Below, one piece after another: positions 27,501 through 39,148 of a stretch of DNA of 64,000 nucleotides. Positions within the stretch are counted from its first letter, which is position 1, and each line of letters begins with the position of its first letter. The translations under genes and the position numbers were made by a program. The stretch lies in NCBI RefSeq assembly GCF_964204865.1, contig NC_135258.1:9477001-9541000 (forward strand). The letters run 5' to 3'. The stretch is from Styela clava (lineage: Eukaryota > Chordata > Ascidiacea > Stolidobranchia > Styelidae). Under the pieces are notes generated by a model, which saw only the letters and a program-made list of their open reading frames with translations, was not told the DNA's origin and searched no databases.

Positions 27501-30500
27501 TTTCATCTGCTGATAGTCTTAGAATTCCACACGAAATTTCTTCAGACATTCCAATTCCAGCATCAATGGCATCGAGAGCATTGTGAGCAAGTTGAACTCT
27601 GTTCGGATTTTTCTTCCTGCTTTCTTCTATTTCTCGTTTTATTTCTTCACTTTGAACTCCCGTCATGCTGAATCTCGGAGTAAGGTAAGACGCGATAAAA
27701 AGTTCTATTCGGTCTATAATATCATCGCTAAGAATATTGCCAAATTCGCCTCTGTCTGTTCCCGTTGGTCCAAACGCTCTGACAAGTCTGGTTAAGTTTT
27801 CACATGCTTTTTCGTGAGCCACCACTCTTGTAGTGTTACCCATTTCCAAAAGTGCGACAGTCACTGTTCCTGCTGTAACATTCGACAGTTTTTTCCTGAA
27901 CCACAACGCTTTTGTGATTTCCTAGATTGAAAATGAAAAAAGAATGTGAATTTATTAAAATGAATGATTTTCAATCAGATTTTTTGATTGCGGAAAACAC
28001 AATATCTTGTTGTAGGCCTACATTAGTCAAAATGGAACAATTAACAAATTTAAACTTTGTTTATTTCAACTCGTTAAAACTTCATCCACATGCACGTGGT
28101 TTGTATATTTCAAATTGATCGTTCACCTGAACCAACTAACCTCGAGTAAAGGATGAATTGTTATGACATCTTTAACTTTTAATTTGTCCGTTCTGGTTTT
28201 GAGTAGTTTTGCTTTCATGTCAGGTTTTGTTCGCAACGTAGATGGTGCTTTTCTTGGTTGTACTGTCTGCATTTCAACAGCTACAGTTTCCTGCATCATT
28301 CTGGACATTGCTGAAAACGATTCCTTAGCGGGAAGAAGCACCACAGGATCAACAATATCTTCTGTTTGTTCCTCTTCTTCATTTTGGGAATCTGCGTACA
28401 ATCCACGTACTTGGGAAGTATATTTTGGAACTCTTCCTTTGCCTTTACGTTGCTCGAAAGTAACTACTCGTTCTTTTTCGCTGGGGGATTCTAGGGTGTT
28501 TCCCAATCTTCGAAAAGTATGATCTTTACCTGATGATCGAGTTGTTTGCCTAGAATACTTTTCGAAATCGCTGTAATCGTCGTCTTCATCGATGTCTGTT
28601 GCTTCTTCTTTTTGCTGATTCATGTAGTATTGCTGCAAAATGGATTCCGCGTTTTCCAAATCGAAGTCACTTCCTGCCAGCATTATAGACGTACGCATCA
28701 TGCTCAAAGTCGATTCTTCATAATTCAATGTGGCGGTACTGGCCTCAGCAGCAGCAGCGGTTGCCCAATGAATATTATCTGTTGCGACTTCTTTTAATTT
28801 AAATATTTCAGCTTGGATTTCGGGCGGAGGTGGTGGCGGCTTCACGCGCTTTCTCACTATTGAATTTGGAACGTATCCATCTGGTGCTACTGGAAATTTA
28901 GGTTGTTTTTCTTCATTCGTGTCCTGTTTTTCATTCCCCTCTTTTTTTGAAAGTTCAGACATGCTATTAACACCTCCAGTATCACCACTACTAAAATCGG
29001 ATTTTGAAGTAGAAAAATCTCGCGTATCTGTGTCATCATGCTTTATTTCATTTTGCTCAATTTTCTTCAAAAATTCTGCAATTTTCTCTTCGTCTTCGAA
29101 CATTGCTATTGATCCTCTTTTAATTTCTTCATTAATTTTTGAAAATAAATCCTTCCAAAGTTCTGTCCGAGTTCCTGCCCGATGCTGTAATAACAAACAA
29201 ATGGGTATACTATCTACTACACATTGACATTTAAAATAAAGTTTTTCTTCACTGTTGAGTTTGTTGTTTTGTGATGTTATCGATCGACAGTAGACAGAGA
29301 TCACGAATTCATGTATATTCTTAGTTAATTTGATTCGATTCTTTCATTCATCCATTCCAAAAATTTATAATATTATCCTATATTTTATTACCGGGTTAGC
29401 AAACAAGATATATATATTGGTGCCATTTTTATTATATTTTCCAGCTTTAACAGTCTGTGGAGGGCAAGGGTTGAGTAAATATGGTAGATGTGACAAATGA
29501 AATAATAACTAGGTGCAAATAATGTTCTAAATTGATATTTCCTCCGAAATAAACGAGAATGAAATAGCAGTCATATTCAGTCTAGAGCACTTTCATTAAC
29601 ATGCTTGTTAACCGTAGTTGTTGTCGATATAGAAATATAAAGTTAACAAAATGCTAGATCATTATATTGATTTCTTCCCTGTAGTCTGTATACATGTTAT
29701 ATTGCTTTAATGTTTGGAGCCTGGTTTGAGCAAACTCAAAAATTAACGAAAAAGATGAAAAACAACATGTTTAATCTATATGTGAAGTGTACTACTGTAA
29801 AAAATTTGGTTAGATGAGAGCAACGATGTTTGGCTAAGTAAAAGTAGTTCGTCCCATAACGACTCACTTGCTCTTGTACTTGCTTGCTTTCGTCCGAAGT
29901 TGAATCATTCTTTCTCGGCATTGTAGCATTAAGAAGGTCAAAATAGTCCAAAGGTTTTGGTGATGGCAAACCTATAGCGACGTCACTACGATCTAATCTC
30001 CTTGAACTGTATTTATCAGCGATCATAAAACGTCTGTGGAAATATAATAAAATATTAACCAGCTGTAGACTGCGGCATACCATTAGTCATTTGGAGACAG
30101 TGCTCTGTTAGTCTTTCTTCGTTCCTTTTATTCAATTTTTAAAAGTTGTACATCATGTACTGGAAACGTATACTTAGCAACTCATTACGCTGCCTCGCTT
30201 TGTTTGCATTGAGATTTTTTATGCAAGAGGGTTTGCAACAATTACTGATAAATTTGAGTAACATTTTCGGTTCTATATAAATACATGTGAGTGAATTAAA
30301 AAATAAAAATTCAAATCAATCGAAGCAGATGTGACCCTAGCGCCATATCTAGAAAAGGTACAAGAAAAAATTGTATGTAAAGTTAGATTTATAGAAATTT
30401 CCCAAATAGTGTGCAAGCAATAGCAAATGAAATACCAGTAATGCACGGAAAACGACAATAAAAACCTTTCAAAGATAAATACAAATGTTAAAAATTAGTA

Positions 30501-33500
30501 AAAATATTCGTTGGCACAGCAAAGTTCGCAATTTTAACGCAGAATACCTCGAGAAAGACAAGCAGGTTTAATGGATGATAATGCGCGAGAAAATTGCATG
30601 TATTGTGGGTTATCTGGCATAAAGCTTAAATTCAAAAAGTAACTTGTTATGTGAAATCAATGCCCATTTAATCTTTCGTTAAATTAAATCTACTTATGAT
30701 CCAACATGAATGCTGTGAACCTGATATTTTCTTCAACCATTTCATCTGGTACCAATTGTCTCATGTTACCCATGAGCTGAATTGTTGGAAGGTTTTCTAT
30801 CTTGGATATGACGCTTATGTCATCGTCGTATTTTAAAGCCGCCTCGTTTGCCATGTCCTCAAATTTTAAGTCGGCTATTTGCCGTTCTGTTATTAAAGTC
30901 CTCGTCAGAAAAGTTGAACATTCAATGGCATAGATTCTTCCTTCCAATGCCACAAGAAGATCTCGTCCATTAACGAAACTTATTGCTGTAACTGGATTTG
31001 GCAGGAAGCAAAGTTCCCTCAATAACCTACAATGTAAAATACTGAAGTTAGGATCTGTTCATTTTGATGAATGATTATCATCATTTTATACCACATTTAA
31101 CAAAAAACTAGAAGGCTGGAACAGGTCATAATTTAATTCAAAGAGCGTATCAGTGGAGATTTGCTTTGTTTTACAAATTTCGTCAAATACAATCATCATG
31201 TTATGCTTATTTAGTGCGAATAGGATGATGAACGTTTTACGTCTAGCGAAGTGAAACGAAAATTTTGCACTTGTGAAGTTGCATAGACAACACCTCTATT
31301 TGTGTGTTTTGACGCCTATAACCAAAGACCAAAAAAAAACGACAAATTGCATCATTGTATGAGCTAATGAATTTCGGATATGCTATTTTAAATATAATCA
31401 CCTTTATATAAATAAAAAAGACATCAATATGTTCGGTATATCCGTATTGTGACCTTTTGTTGACGAAACTGTGTTCGCAAGACACACCCTGAGTATATTT
31501 TACCTGTTCATTTCATCCCATATTTTAACGTAACCGTCCACACTTGCGCTTGCAAAGAATCTAAGACCCGGAGAACTGGATAATGCTGTGATCCTGCCTT
31601 TGTGATCGTCTTCCGGGTTGTGAGTATGAATTAAGTTACTTCTTTCTTTCATGCGTAACAGATTTCCTACACTTTGATTAGCTGTAAGATATGTCGACAG
31701 TCTATGCTTTTCCAAAGCTGCTTCAATGGCGATTCGTTCATTTCGACTAAGTTTTGAGAAGTCAAGTTTCTGTGAAATTTGCATGATGGTTGGCAGTTGC
31801 ATTCTATTTTAATATTATTCTCGAGATTTATATAAAGAGGATTTTCGAAGTGGCATAAATGCAAAATTTACCAGTTTATGCAAATGATCAGTTGAGTGAA
31901 ATAGACAACATTGTGTCACGAGACACTCCAACCCTTTTATTATTTATAATATATAAAGATGTTGAACATGGGGTTTATATACCCTAGCTTTCCTTCTGCG
32001 ACACCGACTTAGAAAGACATAACACGCACGCAATCTTTTGTACGTATGAGCTTTTTTACCTTTTCGTCTTCGTCGATTAGATAACGTTGTATTTTATCTG
32101 CAGCATTTGAAACGTAAGATATTTCTTTCTCTTCTCGTGGTGATGGTTCAGATTTTCTCGTAATTTCAATGATAACTATGTGACTATCTTCTCTCACCAA
32201 ACACAGTCTATCGCTAATTGCAGCTACAAACACTGGATGAAGACACTGTCCAGGTAGAAAGACTTTCGTAACAGGCTGCAGCGTGAATTCGAATTCAGTA
32301 ACTTTTCCACGATTTGCTGGTGGTTGACCAAAAAAATCTGTTTTCAAAAGAACCTTCCAGATTCGTATACTACTCGCACCAACGCTGAATACTTGGTCGT
32401 CGCAATGTGCAAAATCTGTAAAGTTTGAATATGAATGTATAATCAGAAGTGTTTTGATTTTCTTGGTTAAATATAGAGCGTTGAGAAATTCCTCAAATTT
32501 TCAGCGGGGCGTTTCAATGTATATAGTTTTCGAAAGCGGTATTCTTCACTGTTAATGGAAATTATTTTGTAAATGGGTACCAACCTTCTTGCTTGCTTGT
32601 ATATACATTTTCAGTTGTCAATAGAAATCGCACTGCACCAGCGTGGGCCTGCACATTATTCATCCAAATCATATTAGGTCTGACCAGAACGATTTGACCA
32701 TTACATAATCCTGCAATGATAGCAGTTACTGGAGTGGATTTGTCTCGAAATTTTATCCGAACAGATGCAAGACTGCACACATCTTCATCAAACGTTATGG
32801 CAGGTACAAATCGCTGCAGAGGAACTGACGGATTACTAGTGCAATCACATTGTAATATGCTTCCATCCTGTAGCTTGATATAACTCATTCCAGAATATAT
32901 ATCAAATGTAATATCGGTGAATATCTGAAGAAATGTACGTCACAAAATAAAGTAGTTAAGACAGGTATAAATAAATTTACCAAAAACATTTCACTTAAAT
33001 ACTTCGTTGAGAAATAGTTTACAAATCTCGTCGTATCAAATCGTACCTGGAACGTTGTCATCGGATATATCATGGTAAGCATGAGTCCTGTATTTGGTGA
33101 AAGAATTGCTACAGATCCATCCGATAAAGCAGCAAGAATTCTTCCTTGACGTGAAAATGATACATCTCCACTGATTGGACAGAGTGTTGCCGGAGTTGAG
33201 TGAGGAATTGAATATATTGAGTAGAGATTGTGGTAATAGTAGAGGCTAATCTAAATGAAGTTTATCAGTAAGTTTACAATGTTTTATAGGCACCAGACAA
33301 CTAGACACACTGAATGAATCCAGATATACCATTCTCAATAAAGTGAAATGATATCCAATATATATTCAGTTTCAGCTTATTTATTTTACCTTCATTCAGA
33401 ACATTTGCACACAACTAAATTGTTTAATTTTCTCATACTATAACTTTCTGTTGGGAATTAAATAGAGATTGTTTGTTCTGTTCATTTAGCTTTAAAGAAA

Positions 33501-36500
33501 GTCGCTGTTTGGAAATTATCATAGACTCAAATGAGAACGCATGAGAACGCGCGTCTAAAAAAACAGCCACATTTTTGTGCTACCGATTTATAAACATTCT
33601 GAAATCTTAATATAAGCATACTTACCTGGTGATAGAAAAAAACTCGGAGTGGCATTAACCTCACCTTTCTCTTGCTATGTAGAAAGAAAGAATTGCTGCT
33701 GTCACTCAGGGTTATGTTTTCAATCAATTGACATGTATCTATTCGCTGATTTTCCCGAAATGTTTCAAGACACCAAATTCGAATTGAACCATCTTTTGAT
33801 GAACTGATAAGAATCGGGTGTTTGCTGTGGGCTACAAGACCAGTAACTGCCAAACGGTGACCGAGAAGTGTAGTGACTGTGCCGAAATTAACCTGTTGGT
33901 TTGGAACAAATAAAAACAATCTCAATAAATCCGTTTCGATTCACACTGTAAATTACTCAGCTGCCTGATTATCTCATGTCAAAATCAAATATTATTTAGA
34001 TTTTAGATAATTCGTCACGTGAAGCACAAAAAAATAATACAAAAACAAAGCAAGATAAAAAAAGCAAAAACTCACCATGTGCATTATCTGAATCATACCT
34101 TCTCCGCCTCCTGTAATAAAGTATCCGAACCGAGGAAAAAAGTCACAAACAGTAAATGAAACATGGCCCTTTATGACGTAATTAGAATGGATATTTTGAG
34201 CTGAATCATCTGCAAAAATGAAAAAACGCATTTAGGTTATATTATAATAGAGCATAACAAAAGAGCAATGCGCAAATATATATATATAGGCAAAACATAA
34301 AATGATACCACAGTGTCTGCGAAATATCAGCCAATTATGGAAAGAATTGCACGGGATGCCAAAAAACAATGTTTTCGTGAATTGAGCAGTTCCATTGGAT
34401 CCGGAGCGCTTTTTCACCACAAAAACAACAACAACAATATAGCAAGACCACTCAAGACAAAAAAATATACAAACAGTAAATAAAAATTCGTACCTTCAGG
34501 TACAGATTCTTTATCTGTTTTATCCCCAATTATAAAAGGCAGAGGACTTTGCAGCCTAACGCTCCATATCTGAAACACATCAACATTCTAGACTCTTATC
34601 AAATACATGAACAATTTTCATAATTATAAAACCTGGATAGTTTCATAAATAATCTGCAATATTTAGTAGCATAAAACAGAATATTTTAAGACGCCGCCAT
34701 ATCGTCAGAATGGCGACAGACAACGCGCTATGCAACTAATTATTTTTGTACATTTTATGATCCACCTGTTCTCGTGTCATATAATCAATTGCAACTATTA
34801 CATCCGCACTTGTGGCCACCAGCACGTGTCTCGATCCTCCAGCAACACTTCCTCTCGTATTTGACTCATTGTATATTCTCATGTTGAGGACCCATTCATT
34901 TCTCATGACGTCACATTCATACGGGTGACAAGGCTTGAAATATTTTTATAAATAAATGTTGTACTTTAAAAACAAAAGTTGGTATTTTTATTAAAATTAA
35001 AATTTTTACCTGCAGCATTTGTCTTCCTTGTCCGAATTCGGTATGTGTTGTATCTGGTATTCCACCACGGCCCTTGGAGCTGCTTTGCTTGGTTCTTTTT
35101 CCCGTTGCTGTCTTCTTTTCCTGCGCTTTATCAAGCATATTAAATACAAAAAATAATGGGACAAAGTGCTATGTTTGAGTGCTCATTTATACAAAAATTA
35201 GTAAACACTAAGATAACGCAAATATGGAACACATTAACGCATTTCAGTTTGATATTTGGAACTAAAATTGGCTTCCCGATACTTGTCTTGAACAAAATGT
35301 ACACAAACTACAGGAAGAATATAAGACCTTCGTTCTGTTCTAACCACACTTATAGTCGGGGCAATTAAAAGACTTATCAACTGTTTTCATATTGCTAAAT
35401 TTATATTACGTTTCTTACTCACGTACCACCTGATTTCTTGTCGGTTCCTTTTCTCCTAGGGTTAGAAAATCTAATTTTCCAAGGTTGTATAACGCCGATT
35501 CCTCCAGTGACAACCTCATCTGTTTCATCCAGATAGACCATACTGAGTACCGGCATTGCACAACATGTTGGTGCAGACAAAATCTGACAACGATTTCTTG
35601 TGTCAGAGAAAACTCTCATGTTTTTGTCGCTGCTTATTCCAACAAACAATCTGTGGCAAAAATATTGAAAAAGACCTTGATTATTTTATTCGTAAAATCA
35701 GGGATTTTGCCAATCTGACTACACTTTACTAACACTGAGCAAAATATTAAGAGTTTTAAGAGAAATATTAAGAGAATAAGATGAATTAAATTTGCCTATT
35801 CTATATTTCATTGTTATTATCCAATATTAGATTAGGTATTTATAAGTATTAGAGCGAACATTTTATTATCTCTCGAAATGCGTTCGAAAAAGCATTTTTC
35901 CAACCACCCTTTTTTAGTAACTCTTACTGGTATATCAGGATTGCCAATAAAGTACCCTGAGCGATATCAATGGGTATTCATTTTTGATTGCTATTTGTCT
36001 AGTTTTAACGAACCTGTGCTTTGATGCCCATACCAGATGTTGTAACGGTGGAATAGAAGAGAGATTAAATTCATTCTTACTTCCTGTGTGTTTCTTCAAT
36101 GTATCTGTCAAAAATGGTTTATCGCATGTAATCATCTTCATTAATTATAACAGTGTGAGTGTGTTTTTTTTATTCTCGCCAAAGTTTCTCTGGAAATTCC
36201 GAAAACTTAAAATATTACTAACACTAAAAAAATGCGCCACCATGTGGTAATTTGACTTCGTGGTTATATATTTATCTGTTGCTTTCTCGTTCTCAATTTA
36301 TAAAGTGTAATCGATACAAATAATATATATTACTGATCAAAAGTTTCATTTCTCACCATGCTCAGTATCTTCAGTTTGGGCATCTTTTCTGAATGGTGTC
36401 AATTGAAGAACATTGCTGTTTCCAAATCCAGAGTTCACTGATGTATTACGATAATTAGTTGAAAATGATATTAACAAATTGTATGCCATTGCATCATATG

Positions 36501-37109
36501 TATAAATGAAATATTACGCGTCATACGCTACTATTCCTAGTGCGCTACGTCCTGGCGTTGCGATCTATTGCAAGAATCGCGAGATAACCTATCGAGTAAA
36601 TCATTATTTTCCACTTGTTAGCTTGCTAGCAGGTATTGTACGTTAGATGCTTCTCCTAATTTTGTCCGAACTGCACCCCACTTGCCGGCAACGATATTAT
36701 GTATACTTGCCTGTTCTTTGCAGACAAACCATTGGAGCCTTTACCTGTAGGCCTACTTTAACATCAGTGATAACTGATTAGACGTTTTGACGATATCACT
36801 ATTCCGTGAGTGGTTGTCGTTCTTGATGGGTAGCTATTTAAACAAGATGAAAGTAACATCGAGTTGTGAATAAAACCAAGTTTGCTTACCTATGAACTCA
36901 TCTGTTAAGACATTGCTTCTATAAGCTGTACATCTAATACTGTCCCTGAATGCAAAACTTTTCTGATGATGGAATCCATGCGTTAAACAGAGAGATGGAT
37001 CGCGTTGTCTTGCGACGTCAGTTGGATGAGGATCTTCATGATATAATTTTTCGAACTCTTTTTGTATGATGTGCCATGGACGAAATTTTGGGTCAACAGA
37101 GTTTAACAT
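21551..37109 (-). CDS. Very large WD40-repeat protein, probably ciliary (WDR97/WDR87-like, tentative)
   Basis: About 24 exons: 37109-36890, 36437-36357, 36083-36014, 35650-35423, 35120-35010, 34933-34766, 34569-34494, 34209-34076, 33892-33626, 33250-33047, 32924-32585, 32415-32060, 31769-31504, 31026-30694, 30033-29868, 29184-28141, 27921-27473, 26246-26096, 25961-25537, 25107-24035, 23708-23621, 23461-23314, 22676-22415 and 22076-21551, or roughly 2,390 residues. WD40 blades are visible in exons 3-14 (DGSIRIWCLE, GYVKIWDE, SIRIWKV). Exons 16-19 give a helical, possibly HEAT-like part; exons 19-21 are Ser-rich and basic. The start ATG follows an in-frame TAG. Intron phases agree everywhere except exon 4 to 5 and exon 22 to 23, where a boundary or small exon is missing. 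Long WD40 proteins with this layout are often axonemal; the name is an inference. Confidence 0.85.
22742..22880 (+). repeat. Dispersed repeat R1, short copy in a WD40-gene intron
   Basis: AACAATTGCTTTGAAATTTT followed by CAGTGATTAAA, CGCTAGAAGGCTATTACT and a TTTATT stretch. The same ordered blocks occur at 27.1, 52.6 and 55.5 kb (plus) and at 49.5 and 11.2 kb (minus). Confidence 0.7.
27075..27330 (+). repeat. Dispersed repeat R1, copy in a WD40-gene intron
   Basis: Begins near GACACGAAGTGGACCTAT, then ACTGGACCGATTGTTTT, CAGTGGTTAAAGATTG, CGCTAGAAGGCTATTGCT, AATTTCTGTGAACTCT and AGAGATTCATTTTTTGTG to a final GATGACCTCATCAAAATTG. This is the most complete plus-strand copy of the short form. 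Confidence 0.72.
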
Positions 37110-37368
37110 CTTTCCCGCAGAATCCAGCTAACTTAAATCCAACGGCATTTCTATTCGCAATAATCTTATTTTACTTTGATCTGATATTACAATAAAACGA
37201 AAACGCGGTTATGACGTAACAATTGTCATTAAGAATCTATATTTATAATTCTGACAAACTGACATTAGCTAAAGGTATATTCATTAACAATAAAGTAAGT
37301 ATCATAATGTAGACATAGTGTGAATGGAGCTTAGTACAATGATACCCTTTACATCTCTCTATATAGGT

Positions 37369-37881
37369 AGGCTTACCATACGTCCCGCTTTAGGCGGGAC
37401 AGTCCCGCTTTTCAGAGTTTTGTCCCGCCGTCCCGACAAGTCAGCCAAAAGTCCCGCTTTTGCGTTCAGCCATCCAGAATAATACACGAACATGTTCTCG
37501 TTACTGTTGCTTCTGTGTAGCGCAGCGCTAGCCTACTTACTGAAGGTGAATGCGTTCGTTTCCCACTGATTTCAATTGATGGCAGACGCATCGCATGTAA
37601 AACCAATACTAATTAGTCTAAATTCGAATTATTTGTGCCGGTATCGTTAACGTCAATAATTCCTTTCTATTTTCCGAACTGGACCCGATATTTGGACAGA
37701 GAATATGCGCATGTAATTTCGATAACAATATGGTCAATAAATACAGCCGGGACAGCTCTAAATGTAGGAATGTAGGCCTATGTAGTAAAATCGGAACATG
37801 CGAAGTTACAAAATCACAGCTAAGGGGTCGTTGTCTTTTGAGGCGTCCCGATTTGAAGTCACAAAAATATGGTATCCCTAT
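37369..37881. mobile_element. hAT-like non-autonomous element with 8-bp target duplication
   Basis: Left end AGGCTTACCATACGTCCCGC and right end ATATGGTATCCCT are inverted repeats (AGGxxTACCATA). The octamer ATATAGGT stands on both sides, at 37361-37368 and 37882-37889, the duplication size of hAT elements. The first 90 bp hold repeated GTCCCGC/GCGGGAC words that can fold on themselves. A 143-codon minus-strand frame runs from inside the element to past its right end and has no transposase features, so it is not called as a gene. Confidence 0.72.
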
Positions 37882-37889
37882 ATATAGGT

Positions 37890-39100
37890 GATCTCCCTGC
37901 CTAACTCGGTGGTGACACCGTACTTTAGTAGTTCCTAACTTGTGATTAAATATCCAGAAATTGGCGTGTAGCCTATACCAGTTTAGATGCTCAGTCGAAT
38001 ACATGACACATTTCCCCAGCATATTCTTTTTGAATATGGTAGAACACAAGGATTATTTTTTATTCTCATTAGACATTAGTCGTCGGTGTTTTTTTACATC
38101 AGAATTTGCATGTTTGTTCATCATAATATTGTATAGTTATTTCTGTAATTACACAATGATTCAATTGATGGAAGCAGCCAAATAATTCAACAGACAACTA
38201 AGCATGCTGATACGCAAGATCGCAAGACCCTACGACGCCTGCTCCATCTTTCATTGTATGATCTGAACTACGATTAGGTAAATATCTAACTCAAAGTCTC
38301 CATCTCCATATATTGTATTCACAATTCGAATTTAGAATAAAAATGCCGTTCTAAACTAAATAAACTTCAATAATGGCACAAATATGATTTGGTGACTTCC
38401 ATGATTTTTATATCTGCAAACCTTTGACAATAGGGCAAGAGCCAACGGTATACTTCCTACCAAAGACGTATGAAATTGTACATGTATGCATGATATAGTC
38501 TTTATTATAATTGATATTGAATTAAATGTAACTGAACAAAAAACACATAAACTAGTAAATTGAGAACATATTTAATTCTTTAGAAAAGTGAACATTCCCG
38601 GTAACACAACGAGTATTGTTTTTTTGGTTTTCAAAGTTTCTTCAAATTTTGTGATAGAAGATGAGAAAATTAATTTTCTTATTAAAACACTCATTTTTAT
38701 ACACTCATTAGCATTTTTGTAGGAAGTTTTTGAAAGCTCTCACTCGAAACAAAAATTCAAAATACCTTTGTTCTTGGATAAAATATTGGGCGACCACTAA
38801 TTGCCATAAACTTCTGAAACCATACTTAATTTTGGTGGAAGAATACACACCAGTTTGAAGCTCAGGGTAATCGGCCAAATAGTTAATTGGTTGTGAATTC
38901 TATAAATTTGAATTACTGAAGAAACAAGTATATTGTAAGATCTAAGATAATAGCATATTATGAAGCAATTGACTAACAAAATAATTTCATAAAATATACC
39001 ATTTATTTTGAAATAAAATCAGTACTAATTTTACCCAACGAGCATATTTTAGAAATGAACATAAATAATTACTATAAGAAAAAAATAAGATGAATTGAAT
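37890..39100. other. Intergenic between the WD40 gene and the cysteine-module locus
   Basis: AT-rich sequence with no exon recognised. It lies upstream of the WD40 start and past the 3' end of the cysteine-module locus, both on the minus strand, so the WD40 promoter is probably nearer to 37.1-37.4 kb. Confidence 0.45.
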
Positions 39101-39106
39101 TTTATT
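39101..39106 (-). terminator. Polyadenylation signal for the cysteine-module gene, long form
   Basis: AATAAA on the minus strand, about 43 bp past the stop codon at 39151-39149. Confidence 0.6.
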
Positions 39107-39148
39107 ATATCGGTCTTCAGGCAGTACAAGTAGTCGATCCTATGAATC

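Noticed and set aside
28163-29227. Three plus-strand frames of 83-119 codons
   Set aside because: Antisense shadows of the 1-kb exon 16 of the WD40 gene.
30690-31022. Termination of the WD40 gene at the TAG after LDHK
   Set aside because: Using GTAGAT as donor gives the exact phase required by the next exon, which lacks its own start; kept as a possible retained-intron form in the findings.
37618-38049. 143-codon minus-strand frame
   Set aside because: Straddles the boundary of a hAT-like element and has no transposase or other domain; no splice or start evidence.
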